The translations under genes were made by a program, and so were the position numbers. From Nostoc sp. UHCC 0870 (lineage in GTDB: Bacteria; Cyanobacteriota; Cyanobacteriia; Cyanobacteriales; Nostocaceae): 64,000 nt of DNA. Positions 1 through 8,425 of the stretch are shown here, in pieces (positions within the stretch are counted from its first letter, which is position 1; each line of letters begins with the position of its first letter). The stretch is from assembly GCF_022063185.1 (NCBI RefSeq), contig NZ_CP091914.1, positions 124,001 to 188,000 on the forward strand, written 5' to 3'. Below the pieces are notes generated by a model, which saw nothing but the letters and a program-made list of their open reading frames with translations, was not told the origin of the DNA and made no database searches.

Positions 1-264
1 TGACCCCCTCAGATGCTGATCATGCAACAAAAATTTATAATTTTGCCAAATGAATCAGAGTAAATGGAAATACTTGATCTAGATATTATTGAATTTTCAT
101 GGTTCAGTAATGCTTAAGAAAGAATTGTATGAAAACAAACTATCAAAGTCAATCTATTTCATAATTGTTAACGATCTAAATTGATGATTTTCAACCTAAG
201 TAGGTGTTTTTGTTTATGTAGCTGTGACTTCAATTTGCATCAAGTTGTGATAAATTACACTTAA

Positions 265-1011
265 TTACTGAGGAGTCACCATGTAGTGTGTATATAAAAG
301 TTGACATTCTCCGCTTTCACCTACATATTCCAGTAACGCCGCCAGATGACTGGCTTGTAATTCCAAAGGCTCGTTATCTCCTGGTGGTAGCCAGTCTAAT
401 GTAGGTAGTTCCTTGGTGAAAACTGCGATAATTTCCTCCTTACCTGGTTCACCTTCAATGGGGAAAGATGTAATTGGCGAACCTTCTTGCGGTAAGGTTG
501 TTTTACCAGTGTTCAAGTGCGCCTGGGGAGCAAAACACGAAGGACAAAAACACCATAGTTGTCCTGATGTATCTTTTTGCAACAGTATTAAATATCCAGA
601 AGTTTCTAAATTGACTTCAAAACGAATATAACTGCCCACCCGCACTGATTTTTCGTAACGACTCGGTGCTTTCTTCCCCCAACCTAGTGTTTCTTCTTTG
701 ACTAAAACTAGTCCCATTTGTTCAGTAGGAGAACTCAATAATTGCAGTTGTTGCCAAAGGTTATCGAGGGGGGTGAGTTCTTCGGGTTCGGTTTCACCCA
801 ATACAGCGATATCTTTCCAGTCTAAGTCCAGAAAAACGCATATCTCTTGGAAATTGGTGCGATATATCGGTTTACCGTTGAGGAAGTTACTAACAGTTGT
901 GTAACCTAATTTTACCTCTATCGCAAAATCTGTTTGGGTTAACCCTGTGGCTTTGAACGCTTTTCTTGCCAGTTTAATCCCTTCAGGTGATGCAACCAGA
1001 CTCCGACTCAT
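265..1011 (-). CDS. HTH-DUF4384 protein, candidate regulator of the adaptation genes
   Basis: 248 aa. Residues about 10-70 look like an XRE-type helix-turn-helix (a GLTQTDFAIEV helix, then TTVSNFLNGKPIYRTNFQEI). Residues about 120-205 match the DUF4384 pattern (VGSYIRFEV, GYLILLQKDTSGQ, then a late IIAVFTKELP strand). DUF4384 is usually a beta-rich, possibly ligand-binding module attached to other domains; pairing it with an HTH suggests a transcription factor that senses something. The gene reads leftwards. About 46-100 bp upstream of its ATG lies a set of 12-bp repeats that recurs with identical spacing in front of cas1, so the protein may regulate itself and the cas1-cas2 operon. The domain calls are from sequence pattern; the regulatory role is inference. 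Confidence 0.8.
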   Translation of the reverse strand: MSRSLVASPEGIKLARKAFKATGLTQTDFAIEVKLGYTTVSNFLNGKPIYRTNFQEICVFLDLDWKDIAVLGETEPEELTPLDNLWQQLQLLSSPTEQMGLVLVKEETLGWGKKAPSRYEKSVRVGSYIRFEVNLETSGYLILLQKDTSGQLWCFCPSCFAPQAHLNTGKTTLPQEGSPITSFPIEGEPGKEEIIAVFTKELPTLDWLPPGDNEPLELQASHLAALLEYVGESGECQLLYTHYMVTPQ

Positions 1012-1056
1012 AATAAGTAATAAGTAAAAAGTAAAAAGGTAAAAGAATTTATATAT

Positions 1057-1113
1057 AACTCATATACGAACTCATATATGAGAGTCAATAACCCATACAT
1101 GAACTCATATATG
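1057..1113. promoter_or_regulatory. Direct-repeat operator upstream of the HTH-DUF4384 gene
   Basis: Two pairs of 12-bp units related to AACTCATATAYG start at 1057, 1069, 1090 (degenerate, AACCCATACATG) and 1102. The step within a pair is 12 bp and between pairs 33 bp. A CTCATATATGAG palindrome sits at 1071-1082. The same arrangement is found at 8294, 8306, 8327 and 8339 before cas1. Probably the binding site of an HTH regulator. Confidence 0.65.
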
Positions 1114-1221
1114 ACACTGCAACAATTAAATTCAAGGTGGTTACAAGTCTTAGAGGGTGTTTGAAAAATGGTTAGCCGTGATTTTAAGCACTTATTGATC
1201 CCCCCTAACCCCCCTTTTTAA

Positions 1222-2880
1222 GCTATCCATTACCCACATCTTTCTTAACATGAAATTTGACAAAAGAAAGCGGTTATGCTGGGGTAAGGAGACAAAAAAA
1301 TTATCAGTGAATCTAGAAAATGAACATGACAAGAAACAGAAGCTCATAAAAGCCTGATTTTATAGAATTGATTTCTGCTGAACATCGAAACAAGCTGACA
1401 GGATGAGGCGATGATTAATTAACCATAAGAGACTGACAAACAAGCCAACCTTGAACAAGATCATGTAATCGGCTCAATCCACGCCAGAGAACTTTTACAC
1501 CTGGAGAACCATCACCTTTTCGACCCAAAAAACCACCTAATCGAGCAATCCAATCGACAACTTCAGCCAGCGTCGGTGGCGATTTAAGAGGATAAGTTTG
1601 ATGATGTACGGTGGCATAGAGAATTTGCCACTCGTGAGTTTCTAAAATTTGTTCACAACTGGCATCTGGTGAACAACGAGCTAAATAAGTCAACCACAAC
1701 AAACGCCAAGCAACTATACTGTAGGTCGCTAAAGCCATCTCTAATCTTCGCGCCGTTTCGAGTTGTAACTTTTCAATTCCACAACCACTTTTTAAGACAT
1801 AATGATAACGTTCAATTAACCACCGATAACAATACCATTGCACATACTTCTTCACATCTTCAAGATGGGTAATTTCTAATGTGGTCAGAAGTAACCAAGT
1901 AATCGGTTCAACCTCTTTTGGTGGGTCAACTTCAGTGACTAAAATTGCCTGTAATGTCATCGGAGCTAGTTGTTCTTTTTTGGCTCGATTTTGAGGGGCT
2001 TCAATAGTAATCGTGGCATAACGAATCGTCAGTATAGCTGTTCTGGAAGGTCGCGTCGGATTGCGTTTGACCTCCACCGTCATTGTGCCTTGAGGCTCTA
2101 CAGACTCTAAAGTTTCCCATAAACGCTGCTCACAACCATCCAAACAGCGATTTTGAGTAGCACGAATCAAAAAATCTGACCCTTGAGTGCGAGGACAAGC
2201 AAGTAAGTCATAAAAATCGGCTTCTCGGTCGGCAATTGTCACTACTTGTACTGAAGAAGGAATTATTGACTGTGTTGTGATTAAGCCATCAAGCCATCTT
2301 TGACTTTCTTTTTCTGCGGTTGGTTTTTGTTTCCTTTGTTCCGCTTTTCCTAATTCTTCTTCTTTTCTTGACCACACCTCTTGCTCGATGATGCCTAATG
2401 GTATTCCCTGTGTACTGACTGTTAATACTGAGTGGACTTTTAATCCTTTGGCATATTTGCTGTCCAGATATCCTGTTCCTGATAGGGCTTTGTGGCTGGT
2501 GTAATTCAGTTCTGTTGTATCTTGTATTGCCAAGACTACCTGATGCTTGGCGATTCGCTCTACTGTCGCATTTTGATGTCCTTGTCTAATCATAGATGGT
2601 TTGATGTAGGGTGAATCCCAGAAGTTATATGTAGCTTTGGTTTGTGACCATGTAACACTTGCTTGCGGTACACTAGCTTCTGGTTTTTCACTTAAGTTTG
2701 AGACTATTTTCATTAACCTTTTGGTTCTTCTTTGATCCCCTAATTCGGTTTTTTCTAGTTCTTGCTTGATCCACTCTTCCATTGACTGACTTTGGTTGAA
2801 CTCAGGTATTGCTATAGAGACTATACAATTCCTCGATTTTGTCAACCTTTATGTTAAGAAAGATGTGGGTAATGGATAGC
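1222..2880 (-). mobile_element. IS4-family (IS50/Tn5-like) insertion sequence
   Basis: Perfect 30-bp terminal inverted repeats lie at 1222-1251 and 2851-2880 (outer end GCTATCCATTACCCACATCT). The element is flanked by 7-bp direct repeats TTTTTAA at 1215-1221 and 2881-2887, read here as the target duplication. The target is a palindromic CCCCTTTTTAAGGGG-type intergenic repeat; the right-hand remnant continues to about 2940. It carries one transposase gene and looks intact. Confidence 0.9.
1415..2782 (-). CDS. IS4-family transposase, Tn5-like
   Basis: About 455 aa from the ATG at 2782. A TTG 63 bp further upstream is an alternative start, but the family normally begins just before the W..QELEKTELGDQRRTKRL DNA-binding motif, so the ATG is preferred. 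The DDE core is visible: IQDTTELNY (first D), IADREADFYD (second D), and WLIERYHYVLKSGCGIEKLQ (E). The C-terminus (VAWRLLWLTYLARCSPDASC, then WIARLGGFLGRKGDGSPGV) matches the Tn5 dimerisation domain. It fills the element between the inverted repeats and shows no frameshift, so it is probably an active cut-and-paste transposase. Confidence 0.92.
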   Translation of the reverse strand: MEEWIKQELEKTELGDQRRTKRLMKIVSNLSEKPEASVPQASVTWSQTKATYNFWDSPYIKPSMIRQGHQNATVERIAKHQVVLAIQDTTELNYTSHKALSGTGYLDSKYAKGLKVHSVLTVSTQGIPLGIIEQEVWSRKEEELGKAEQRKQKPTAEKESQRWLDGLITTQSIIPSSVQVVTIADREADFYDLLACPRTQGSDFLIRATQNRCLDGCEQRLWETLESVEPQGTMTVEVKRNPTRPSRTAILTIRYATITIEAPQNRAKKEQLAPMTLQAILVTEVDPPKEVEPITWLLLTTLEITHLEDVKKYVQWYCYRWLIERYHYVLKSGCGIEKLQLETARRLEMALATYSIVAWRLLWLTYLARCSPDASCEQILETHEWQILYATVHHQTYPLKSPPTLAEVVDWIARLGGFLGRKGDGSPGVKVLWRGLSRLHDLVQGWLVCQSLMVN

Positions 2881-2887
2881 TTTTTAA

Positions 2888-3059
2888 GGGGGGAAATCAA
2901 TCAAAGTCCCCCTTTTTAAGGGGGATTTAGGGGGATCTAAAAGTATTTGATACATTGCCAGAGATTTTTCAAATATCCTCTTAATTATAGGGGGCGTTAC
3001 GGCTAATTGATGTTATCTCTAAGCATCAAAATTTGATGTAGCCGTAACACACCCTACCA
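2888..3059. repeat. Intergenic repeats between two insertion sequences
   Basis: Up to about 2940 is the remainder of a G/C-run repeat (CCCCCTTTTTAAGGGGG) that the first IS entered. A second repeat at about 2990-3056 contains the inverted pair GTTACGGCTA (2996-3005) and TAGCCGTAAC (3039-3048). It is a MITE-like hairpin of the kind common between cyanobacterial genes. No gene is seen here. Confidence 0.6.
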
Positions 3060-4556
3060 CCATTGGTGACAAGTTAAGGAAAAGGGAAAATTGTCAAGGG
3101 TGGTATTTGTAGTGGTCAAAAGCATGGGAAACTCAGTCTAGACAAGTAATTGAGCGATTGAGTCCAGTCATGACCACCAGCAAAAAAACCAATAGAGACC
3201 ACGCCAAAAAGAAACACAGACCAATGGTGGAAGACGAAGTAATTGCAGAGCAACTGGAAAAATTATTGACCCCAGCGATTACAAATCAAGAAAATTACTA
3301 CCGAAAACTAGGACTCAGAGAACGGATACTGAATTTACCATTGATGATGGCTGCGGTACTAACCTTGTTATGGCGAGACATAGCCGGAGTCAGAGAACTG
3401 ACAAGAATGTTAGCTAGAGACGGTTTTCTGTGGTGTAATCCTACAAAAGTTAGTCAACAAGCTGTATCACAGAGATTTTTGACATTTCCATCAGAATTAT
3501 TTGAAAAAGTATTTAAAGATTTACTGCCTAGTTTAAGAACAGCTTGGCATAGTAGAAATAAACGACCGTTGCCAGAAAGTATTCAGTTTACATTATCAAA
3601 ATTCGAGAAAATTTGGATAGTAGACGGGTCAACACTGGAGGCATTGTTTAGAAAATTACAAAGCTTAGAGTCGGCTCAAAGAGGGCAATTAGCAGGAAAA
3701 ATGAGTACAGTCATTGATTTAATGACCAGATTACCTGTAGAAATTTGGTTTGAAGAAAATCCCAAGGCATCTGACACTAAATCGGAAGAAAATATCCTAA
3801 ATTTAGTTACAACAAGAACTTTACTCTTATTAGATAGAGGTTTTTATCACTTTAAGTTTTGGCATCAGTTAATCGAGAAAAAAGTTGACTTTATTACGAG
3901 AATAAAAAAAGGAGCAGCAATCAAGATAGAACAGGTATTTACAGATAGCTATGGACTCAGGGACAGAAAGATACGTCTGGGTTCTGGCACAAATAAGACC
4001 CCATTTATTACCTTACGGTTAATTGAAGTGCGTTCTGGAAAAACATGGCATTCTTATTTAACAAGCGTTCTAGATCCTAATGTTTTACCCCCTTATGTTG
4101 TAGCCGATTTATATCGACGACGTTGGCGCATTGAAGATGCTTTTAATACTGTCAAAAGACTCTTAGGGCTAAGTTATTTATGGACGGGTTCAATTAATGG
4201 GATTAAGTTGCAGATTTGGGCAACTTGGTTATTTTATGCGGTTTTAGTAGATTTAGGTGATGCTGTAGCTGACGAACTTTCTCTGCCTTTTGATGAGATT
4301 TCATTAGAAATGATTTATCGTGGTCTTTATCATTTTACGATGGCTCATCAAAAAGGTAAGGCAACAGACCCTGTTAAGTATTTTGCTGACCCTCAAAATC
4401 GAGATTTAGGGATTATCAAACAGAAGCGAAAACCAAACATTAAGTTAATTGTCGCTCCTTTCCCTGATCTTCAACGAGGGTCTGACCAGTTTTTCTTCAA
4501 CAATTCTCTCAAAGCCTCTTGACAAAAGATTTACAGCCTTAACTTGTCACCAATGG
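3060..4556 (+). mobile_element. IS4-family insertion sequence abutting cas1
   Basis: 20-bp perfect inverted repeats lie at 3060-3079 and 4537-4556 (outer end CCATTGGTGACAAGTTAAGG). The bases outside do not form a direct repeat: the left flank is a MITE-like repeat ending CTACCAC, and the right flank is the interior of a cas1 gene beginning GTGTTGTTTGG. The two sides therefore did not come from one simple insertion. A deletion next to the element, or recombination between two copies, has removed the 5' end of cas1. Confidence 0.85.
3170..4522 (+). CDS. IS4-family transposase
   Basis: 450 aa from the ATG at 3170; a TTG four codons upstream is possible. The DDE motifs are IWIVDGSTLEAL (D), LLLLDRGFYHFKFW (D) and YRRRWRIEDAFNTVKRLLGL, with the usual Y..R.W.IE signature carrying the E. 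The N-terminal 130 residues are helical and basic. It is complete and sits between the inverted repeats of its element. It reads toward the truncated cas1, so its promoter could give read-through into that gene. Confidence 0.9.
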   Translation: MTTSKKTNRDHAKKKHRPMVEDEVIAEQLEKLLTPAITNQENYYRKLGLRERILNLPLMMAAVLTLLWRDIAGVRELTRMLARDGFLWCNPTKVSQQAVSQRFLTFPSELFEKVFKDLLPSLRTAWHSRNKRPLPESIQFTLSKFEKIWIVDGSTLEALFRKLQSLESAQRGQLAGKMSTVIDLMTRLPVEIWFEENPKASDTKSEENILNLVTTRTLLLLDRGFYHFKFWHQLIEKKVDFITRIKKGAAIKIEQVFTDSYGLRDRKIRLGSGTNKTPFITLRLIEVRSGKTWHSYLTSVLDPNVLPPYVVADLYRRRWRIEDAFNTVKRLLGLSYLWTGSINGIKLQIWATWLFYAVLVDLGDAVADELSLPFDEISLEMIYRGLYHFTMAHQKGKATDPVKYFADPQNRDLGIIKQKRKPNIKLIVAPFPDLQRGSDQFFFNNSLKAS

Positions 4557-5453
4557 GTGTTGTTTGGTTGTTGTAATGTATCGCATGGTGCTGTGAGCAT
4601 GGCGTTACGGCGACGGATTCCCATTATGTATTTATCCCAGAAGGGCAGATATTTTGGCAGGTTGCAAGTAGAAGGTGATGCGAAAGTTGAATATTTGATG
4701 TTACAGGTTGAGCGTTGTCAAAATCCTGAATTTACACGCACTCAAGCAGAAGTGATTGTCACAGCTAAAATCCATAACTCTCGAATATTATTAATGCGCT
4801 TAAATCGGAGAAAATCGCCAGATTTTGATGACAATCTTGTCAAAGAAGCCATAAAAACTTTAGATATTTTGATGGATAAATTACCGTTTGCAGAAAGTAT
4901 GGATGCTTTGCGAGGATATGAAGGAAAAGCAGCAACAGTTTATTTTCAAGCATTGGGAACTTTATTCTCTGGGGCGTTTAAATTCGAGAAACGTACCAAG
5001 CGTCCACCGACTGATCCAGTGAATAGCCTTTTAAGTTTAGGATATACATTACTTAGCCAAAATGTTTTCTCATTTATCCAAGCTGTAGGATTGCACAGTC
5101 ACTTTGGTAATCTTCATGTCCCCCGCGATAATCATCCAGCTTTAGTTAGTGATTTAATGGAAGAATTTCGCGCTCAACTAGTTGATTCTTTAGTTGCTTA
5201 TTTGATTAATTCCAATATTTTCACAGCAGACGATTTTACTCTTCCTGATGAAAGAAGCGGTGTATATCTTCAACCCCATGCGTTGAAAAAGTTTCTCAAG
5301 CACTGGGAAGAAAAGCTGCAATCTGAGTTAACACACCCAAATACAGGATATAAAGTTAGCTTTCGCAGGTGTTTAGAGTTACAAGTGCGGGAGTATGTAG
5401 CTTGTCTGACGGGAGAGGTGAAGATATATCGTCCAATGATTTGGAAACCTTAA
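4557..5453 (+). pseudogene. cas1: cas1, N-terminally truncated, catalytic residues retained
   Basis: From the IS boundary the frame reads VLFGCCNVSHGAVSMALRRR and continues to the normal Cas1 C-terminus. About 40 N-terminal residues (the start of the beta-sheet domain) are missing compared with the other cas1 in this window. The frame is open back into the IS to an ATG at 4449, so a chimeric protein with about 36 IS-coded residues is conceivable. Unlike the second copy, it keeps the canonical active-site segments: GYEGKAATVYF (Glu), HVPRDNH (His) and DLMEEFR. It lies directly before the array 1 leader. Probably inactive because the N-domain is cut, but otherwise well preserved, so the break looks recent. 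Confidence 0.88.
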
Positions 5454-5782
5454 TAGAGAGATTGCATTTCGCAAGTTGCTATGGTATTGTTTATACCAAC
5501 ATCTGCACCTTGAAAATTTAATCAGTAAATATTCTCGGCTTTGAACTTAATAGTTAGTTTCCGAAAGCTATTTTGTTAAGAAGTGTAAACTGGGGGGGTT
5601 GTACAAACGCCGAAAGGCTGATTATTTCGTAGACCCCCTCAGATGCCTGACTGTATAAGGGTTTGAGTTACTTCCAGAATGTAGTTATTCTCAATAACTA
5701 TGGTCTATTGACAGGTAAAATCGACCCCCCTCAGTTTTACAGTTCTGTAAGCCTTATTTGGTAAGCCTTCTGTAACAGTAGG
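5454..5782 (+). promoter_or_regulatory. Leader of CRISPR array 1
   Basis: This gene-free, AT-rich stretch sits between the cas1 stop and the first repeat. Elements shared with the leader of array 2 are TATTCTCAATAACT (5686-5699), ATTGACAGGT (5707-5716) followed by a CCCCCC run, and an AAGCCTTCTGTAACAGTAGGG-like end touching the first repeat. TCAATA and TATTGA form an inverted repeat around about 9 bp. TTGACA could act as a -35 box. A G-run and C-run pair (GGGGGGG near 5591, GACCCCC near 5632) brackets about 40 bp. Confidence 0.75.
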
Positions 5783-7361
5783 GTTTTAAATCTCTTACCC
5801 CTCACGGGGATGGAAACTTTTCTGTTTTTCGGATCTCGTGCTTTAGTTTTTTTCGTTTTAAATCTCTTACCCCTCACGGGGATGGAAACGATACATAAGA
5901 AATAGTATCATGAAACGAACCTCATCGTTTTAAATCTCTTACCCCTCACGGGGATGGAAACTTTCGTGAAATTACCTAAGTTACTTTCCAAAAACTTAAT
6001 GAGTTTTAAATCTCTTACCCCTCACGGGGATGGAAACTCTTTTAAAAAGAAGGGCAAAACTGCCCAATCAATACAAGTTTTAAATCTCTTACCCCTCACG
6101 GGGATGGAAACTTGCTTTAAACGATTCAGTCAGCTCGTTATTTTTTTTCGTTTTAAATCTCTTACCCCTCACGGGGATGGAAACTTTCGCTTGTGTTTTG
6201 CAATAGGCGATAGAGTTCTAAGGTTTTAAATCTCTTACCCCTCACGGGGATGGAAACCAAAAGCTGGCACAGTAACTTCTAATCCTAAGAGATAGAAGTG
6301 TTTTAAATCTCTTACCCCTCACGGGGATGGAAACTTCACGATCTAGCTGTGCTAGTCGCTTCATTTCTGGGTTTTAAATCTCTTACCCCTCACGGGGATG
6401 GAAACAAAACTCTATTCCTGGCCTTTAAAGACTGGAGGAACAGGGAGTTTTAAATCTCTTACCCCTCACGGGGATGGAAACATTTTTGGCATCATTTTCT
6501 TGAGTTCCGCAATCAAAGTTTTAAATCTCTTACCCCTCACGGGGATGGAAACTAAGAGGGCGAACTGAGGAGCTGTTGCATCCACAAGTGTTTTAAATCT
6601 CTTACCCCTCACGGGGATGGAAACTTGGATGCCGATACTCCAAATATAACATCATTGGGAAACAATCTTTCAGTTTTAAATCTCTTACCCCTCACGGGGA
6701 TGGAAACTTGGATGCCCCCCTTGTCTGGGTAGCCCACAAAAATGTTTTAAATCTCTTACCCCTCACGGGGATGGAAACAATTATTGCAATTCTTTTATCT
6801 TGCGTACAACTTTGTGTTTTAAATCTCTTACCCCTCACGGGGATGGAAACGAACTGTCGGATGATTGTTGCCCTGAAGGACAAACAAATGTTTTAAATCT
6901 CTTACCCCTCACGGGGATGGAAACAATCCAATACTCCAAGGTTTCCTTGAGCATAAAGTACGAGTTTTAAATCTCTTACCCCTCACGGGGATGGAAACAA
7001 GTCGGAAACCTTTACAGTACCGTTGACAATTTGGGTTTTAAATCTCTTACCCCTCACGGGGATGGAAACACTCCAAAGTAAAGAGCTTGAATGAAGCCAA
7101 AAGAACGTTTTAAATCTCTTACCCCTCACGGGGATGGAAACAATATGTTTGACTAAGCGATTTTTCAGCTCTTCGTAAAGGTTTTAAATCTCTTACCCCT
7201 CACGGGGATGGAAACTTTACGGCTGAAGCAGAACCAAAACCAAAAACGAGTTTTAAATCTCTTACCCCTCACGGGGATGGAAACTACTCCAATGGGGTCA
7301 GGACTTTGTACCCATTCTCTGTCATCGTTTTAAATCTCTTACCCCTCACGGGGATGGAAAC
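5783..7361 (+). CRISPR. CRISPR array 1, 22 repeats and 21 spacers
   Basis: The repeat is 35 bp: it begins GTTTTAAATCTCTTACCCC and ends TCACGGGGATGGAAAC, with a CCCC-TCAC-GGGG hairpin and the ATGGAAAC 3' end that usually becomes the crRNA 5' tag. Repeats start at 5783, 5855, 5927, 6003, 6077, 6150, 6223, 6300, 6371, 6447, 6518, 6590, 6673, 6744, 6816, 6890, 6964, 7035, 7107, 7181, 7250 and 7327. I saw no variant repeat among them. Spacers are about 34-48 nt, the variable and long type seen with type III systems. Transcription is rightward from the leader. Forty bases after the last repeat, GTTTTAATTCCTT at 7402 looks like a truncated older repeat. Confidence 0.98.
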
Positions 7362-7401
7362 GGTATAAAATATTGAATAGTTTTCAACCATTCAATTTGG
7401 T

Positions 7402-7414
7402 GTTTTAATTCCTT
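7402..7414 (+). repeat. Truncated degenerate CRISPR repeat of array-2 type
   Basis: GTTTTAATTCCTT matches the first 13 bases of the array 2 repeat rather than that of array 1 (GTTTTAAATCTCT). It lies one spacer length (40 nt) after the last intact array 1 repeat. It reads as the decayed leader-distal end of the array. Confidence 0.45.
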
Positions 7415-7462
7415 ATAATTAGTGTAAAAAACTCACTTTCATTGAAAAATGGAGGTAGATAA

Positions 7463-8092
7463 ATGATTCAATCGCTACCAATTACTATTAATGTTGACCA
7501 GTTTCTAGACTGGTATCCAGCTAATTCAACGCAGTTTCGTTACGAACTGCATAATGGATTTATCAAGCAAATGCCACCACCAACAGGAGATCATGAATTA
7601 CTTATTGCATTCTTGATCAAGCAAATTGTGCTGGAGTGCGCCCGTCTTTCAAAACCCTATGACATTCCTAAAATGGGGTTTGTTCAATCATCTGAAAGTG
7701 AATCTGCTTTCTTACCCGACTTACTGTTGTTAAATCGCCTCAATTTAGTCAATGAGCCTTTGTGGAGAAGTAAATCAACAGTTAGTCAAGCGTCATCAAT
7801 TCCATTAGTTATAGAGGTTGTCAGCACAAACTGGCGTGATGATTACTTTACCAAGCTTGGTCAGTACGAAGCTATCGGTATTTCCGAATACTGGATTGTA
7901 GATTATGCGGCTTTGGGTGGTAGAAAATTTATTGGCAATCCTAAACAAGCAACTATCTCAATTTACTCGTTATTTGAAGGGGAATACCAAGTTAAGCAGT
8001 TCCAAAATGGCGATCTCATCGAATCGTTAGCTTTTCCAGACTTAGTTCTGACTGCTGAACAAATTTTTGAATCGGCCAATCCACAGACCTAG
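7463..8092 (+). CDS. Uma2 family (DUF820) endonuclease-like protein
   Basis: 209 aa with a strong ribosome binding site (GGAGG) before the ATG. It shows the Uma2/DUF820 layout of the PD-(D/E)XK superfamily: an N-terminal YELHNGFIKQMPPPTGDHE segment, FLPDLLLL with the first acid, LVIEVVSTNWRDDYFTKLGQY with Glu and Lys, and GISEYWIVDY. Cyanobacteria carry dozens of such genes, many mobile and with unknown cellular role. It sits between array 1 and the cas1 operator but has its own terminator downstream, so a CRISPR function should not be assumed. Confidence 0.88.
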   Translation: MIQSLPITINVDQFLDWYPANSTQFRYELHNGFIKQMPPPTGDHELLIAFLIKQIVLECARLSKPYDIPKMGFVQSSESESAFLPDLLLLNRLNLVNEPLWRSKSTVSQASSIPLVIEVVSTNWRDDYFTKLGQYEAIGISEYWIVDYAALGGRKFIGNPKQATISIYSLFEGEYQVKQFQNGDLIESLAFPDLVLTAEQIFESANPQT

Positions 8093-8243
8093 TAACGCAA
8101 GTCAAAAGTCAAAAGTTTGATATATCAAGGCTTTTGCTTGTTTGAAATGGTCTTCTTATTTACGATGTATACATTTTTACTTTTTCTTTACTAAGTAAAC
8201 GAAAATGATTATGTAATTGCTTGAATCATTAAACTATAGCTAA

Positions 8244-8271
8244 GTCGGGAGTAGTACCTCCGGCTTTTTTT
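8244..8271 (+). terminator. Rho-independent-type terminator after the Uma2 gene
   Basis: GTCGGGAG-TAGTA-CCTCCGGC forms an imperfect 8-bp stem followed by seven T. It separates the Uma2 gene from the cas1 promoter region. Confidence 0.6.
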
Positions 8272-8284
8272 ATGCCTTTTTAGC

Positions 8285-8350
8285 AACTCATATAACCCAT
8301 ATACGAACTCATATAAAAATAGGATTTATGCAAATACGAACTCATATATC
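8285..8350. promoter_or_regulatory. Direct-repeat operator upstream of cas1
   Basis: 12-bp units related to AACTCATATACG start at 8294 (AACCCATATACG), 8306 (AACTCATATAAA), 8327 (degenerate, TATGCAAATACG) and 8339 (AACTCATATATC). An extra overlapping AACTCATATA lies at 8285. Pair step 12 bp and pair-to-pair distance 33 bp are the same as at 1057-1113. The block lies 76-141 bp upstream of the cas1 ATG. Confidence 0.65.
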
Positions 8351-8425
8351 AACCTGACAAAATTGAAATATAGGTAAGGAAAGAAAATTTTCTCACCTAC
8401 AACTAAACCTAGTTGACTTCAATTT

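Noticed and set aside
5954..6229. Open frame across array 1 with repeating SLTPHGDGN-type peptides
   Set aside because: It is the translation of CRISPR repeats; the same applies to the frames at 6692-6896 and 12313-12585.
7463..8092. Uma2 gene as a CRISPR accessory nuclease
   Set aside because: Uma2 genes are present in very many copies across cyanobacteria, and a terminator separates it from cas1, so the neighbourhood is probably coincidental.
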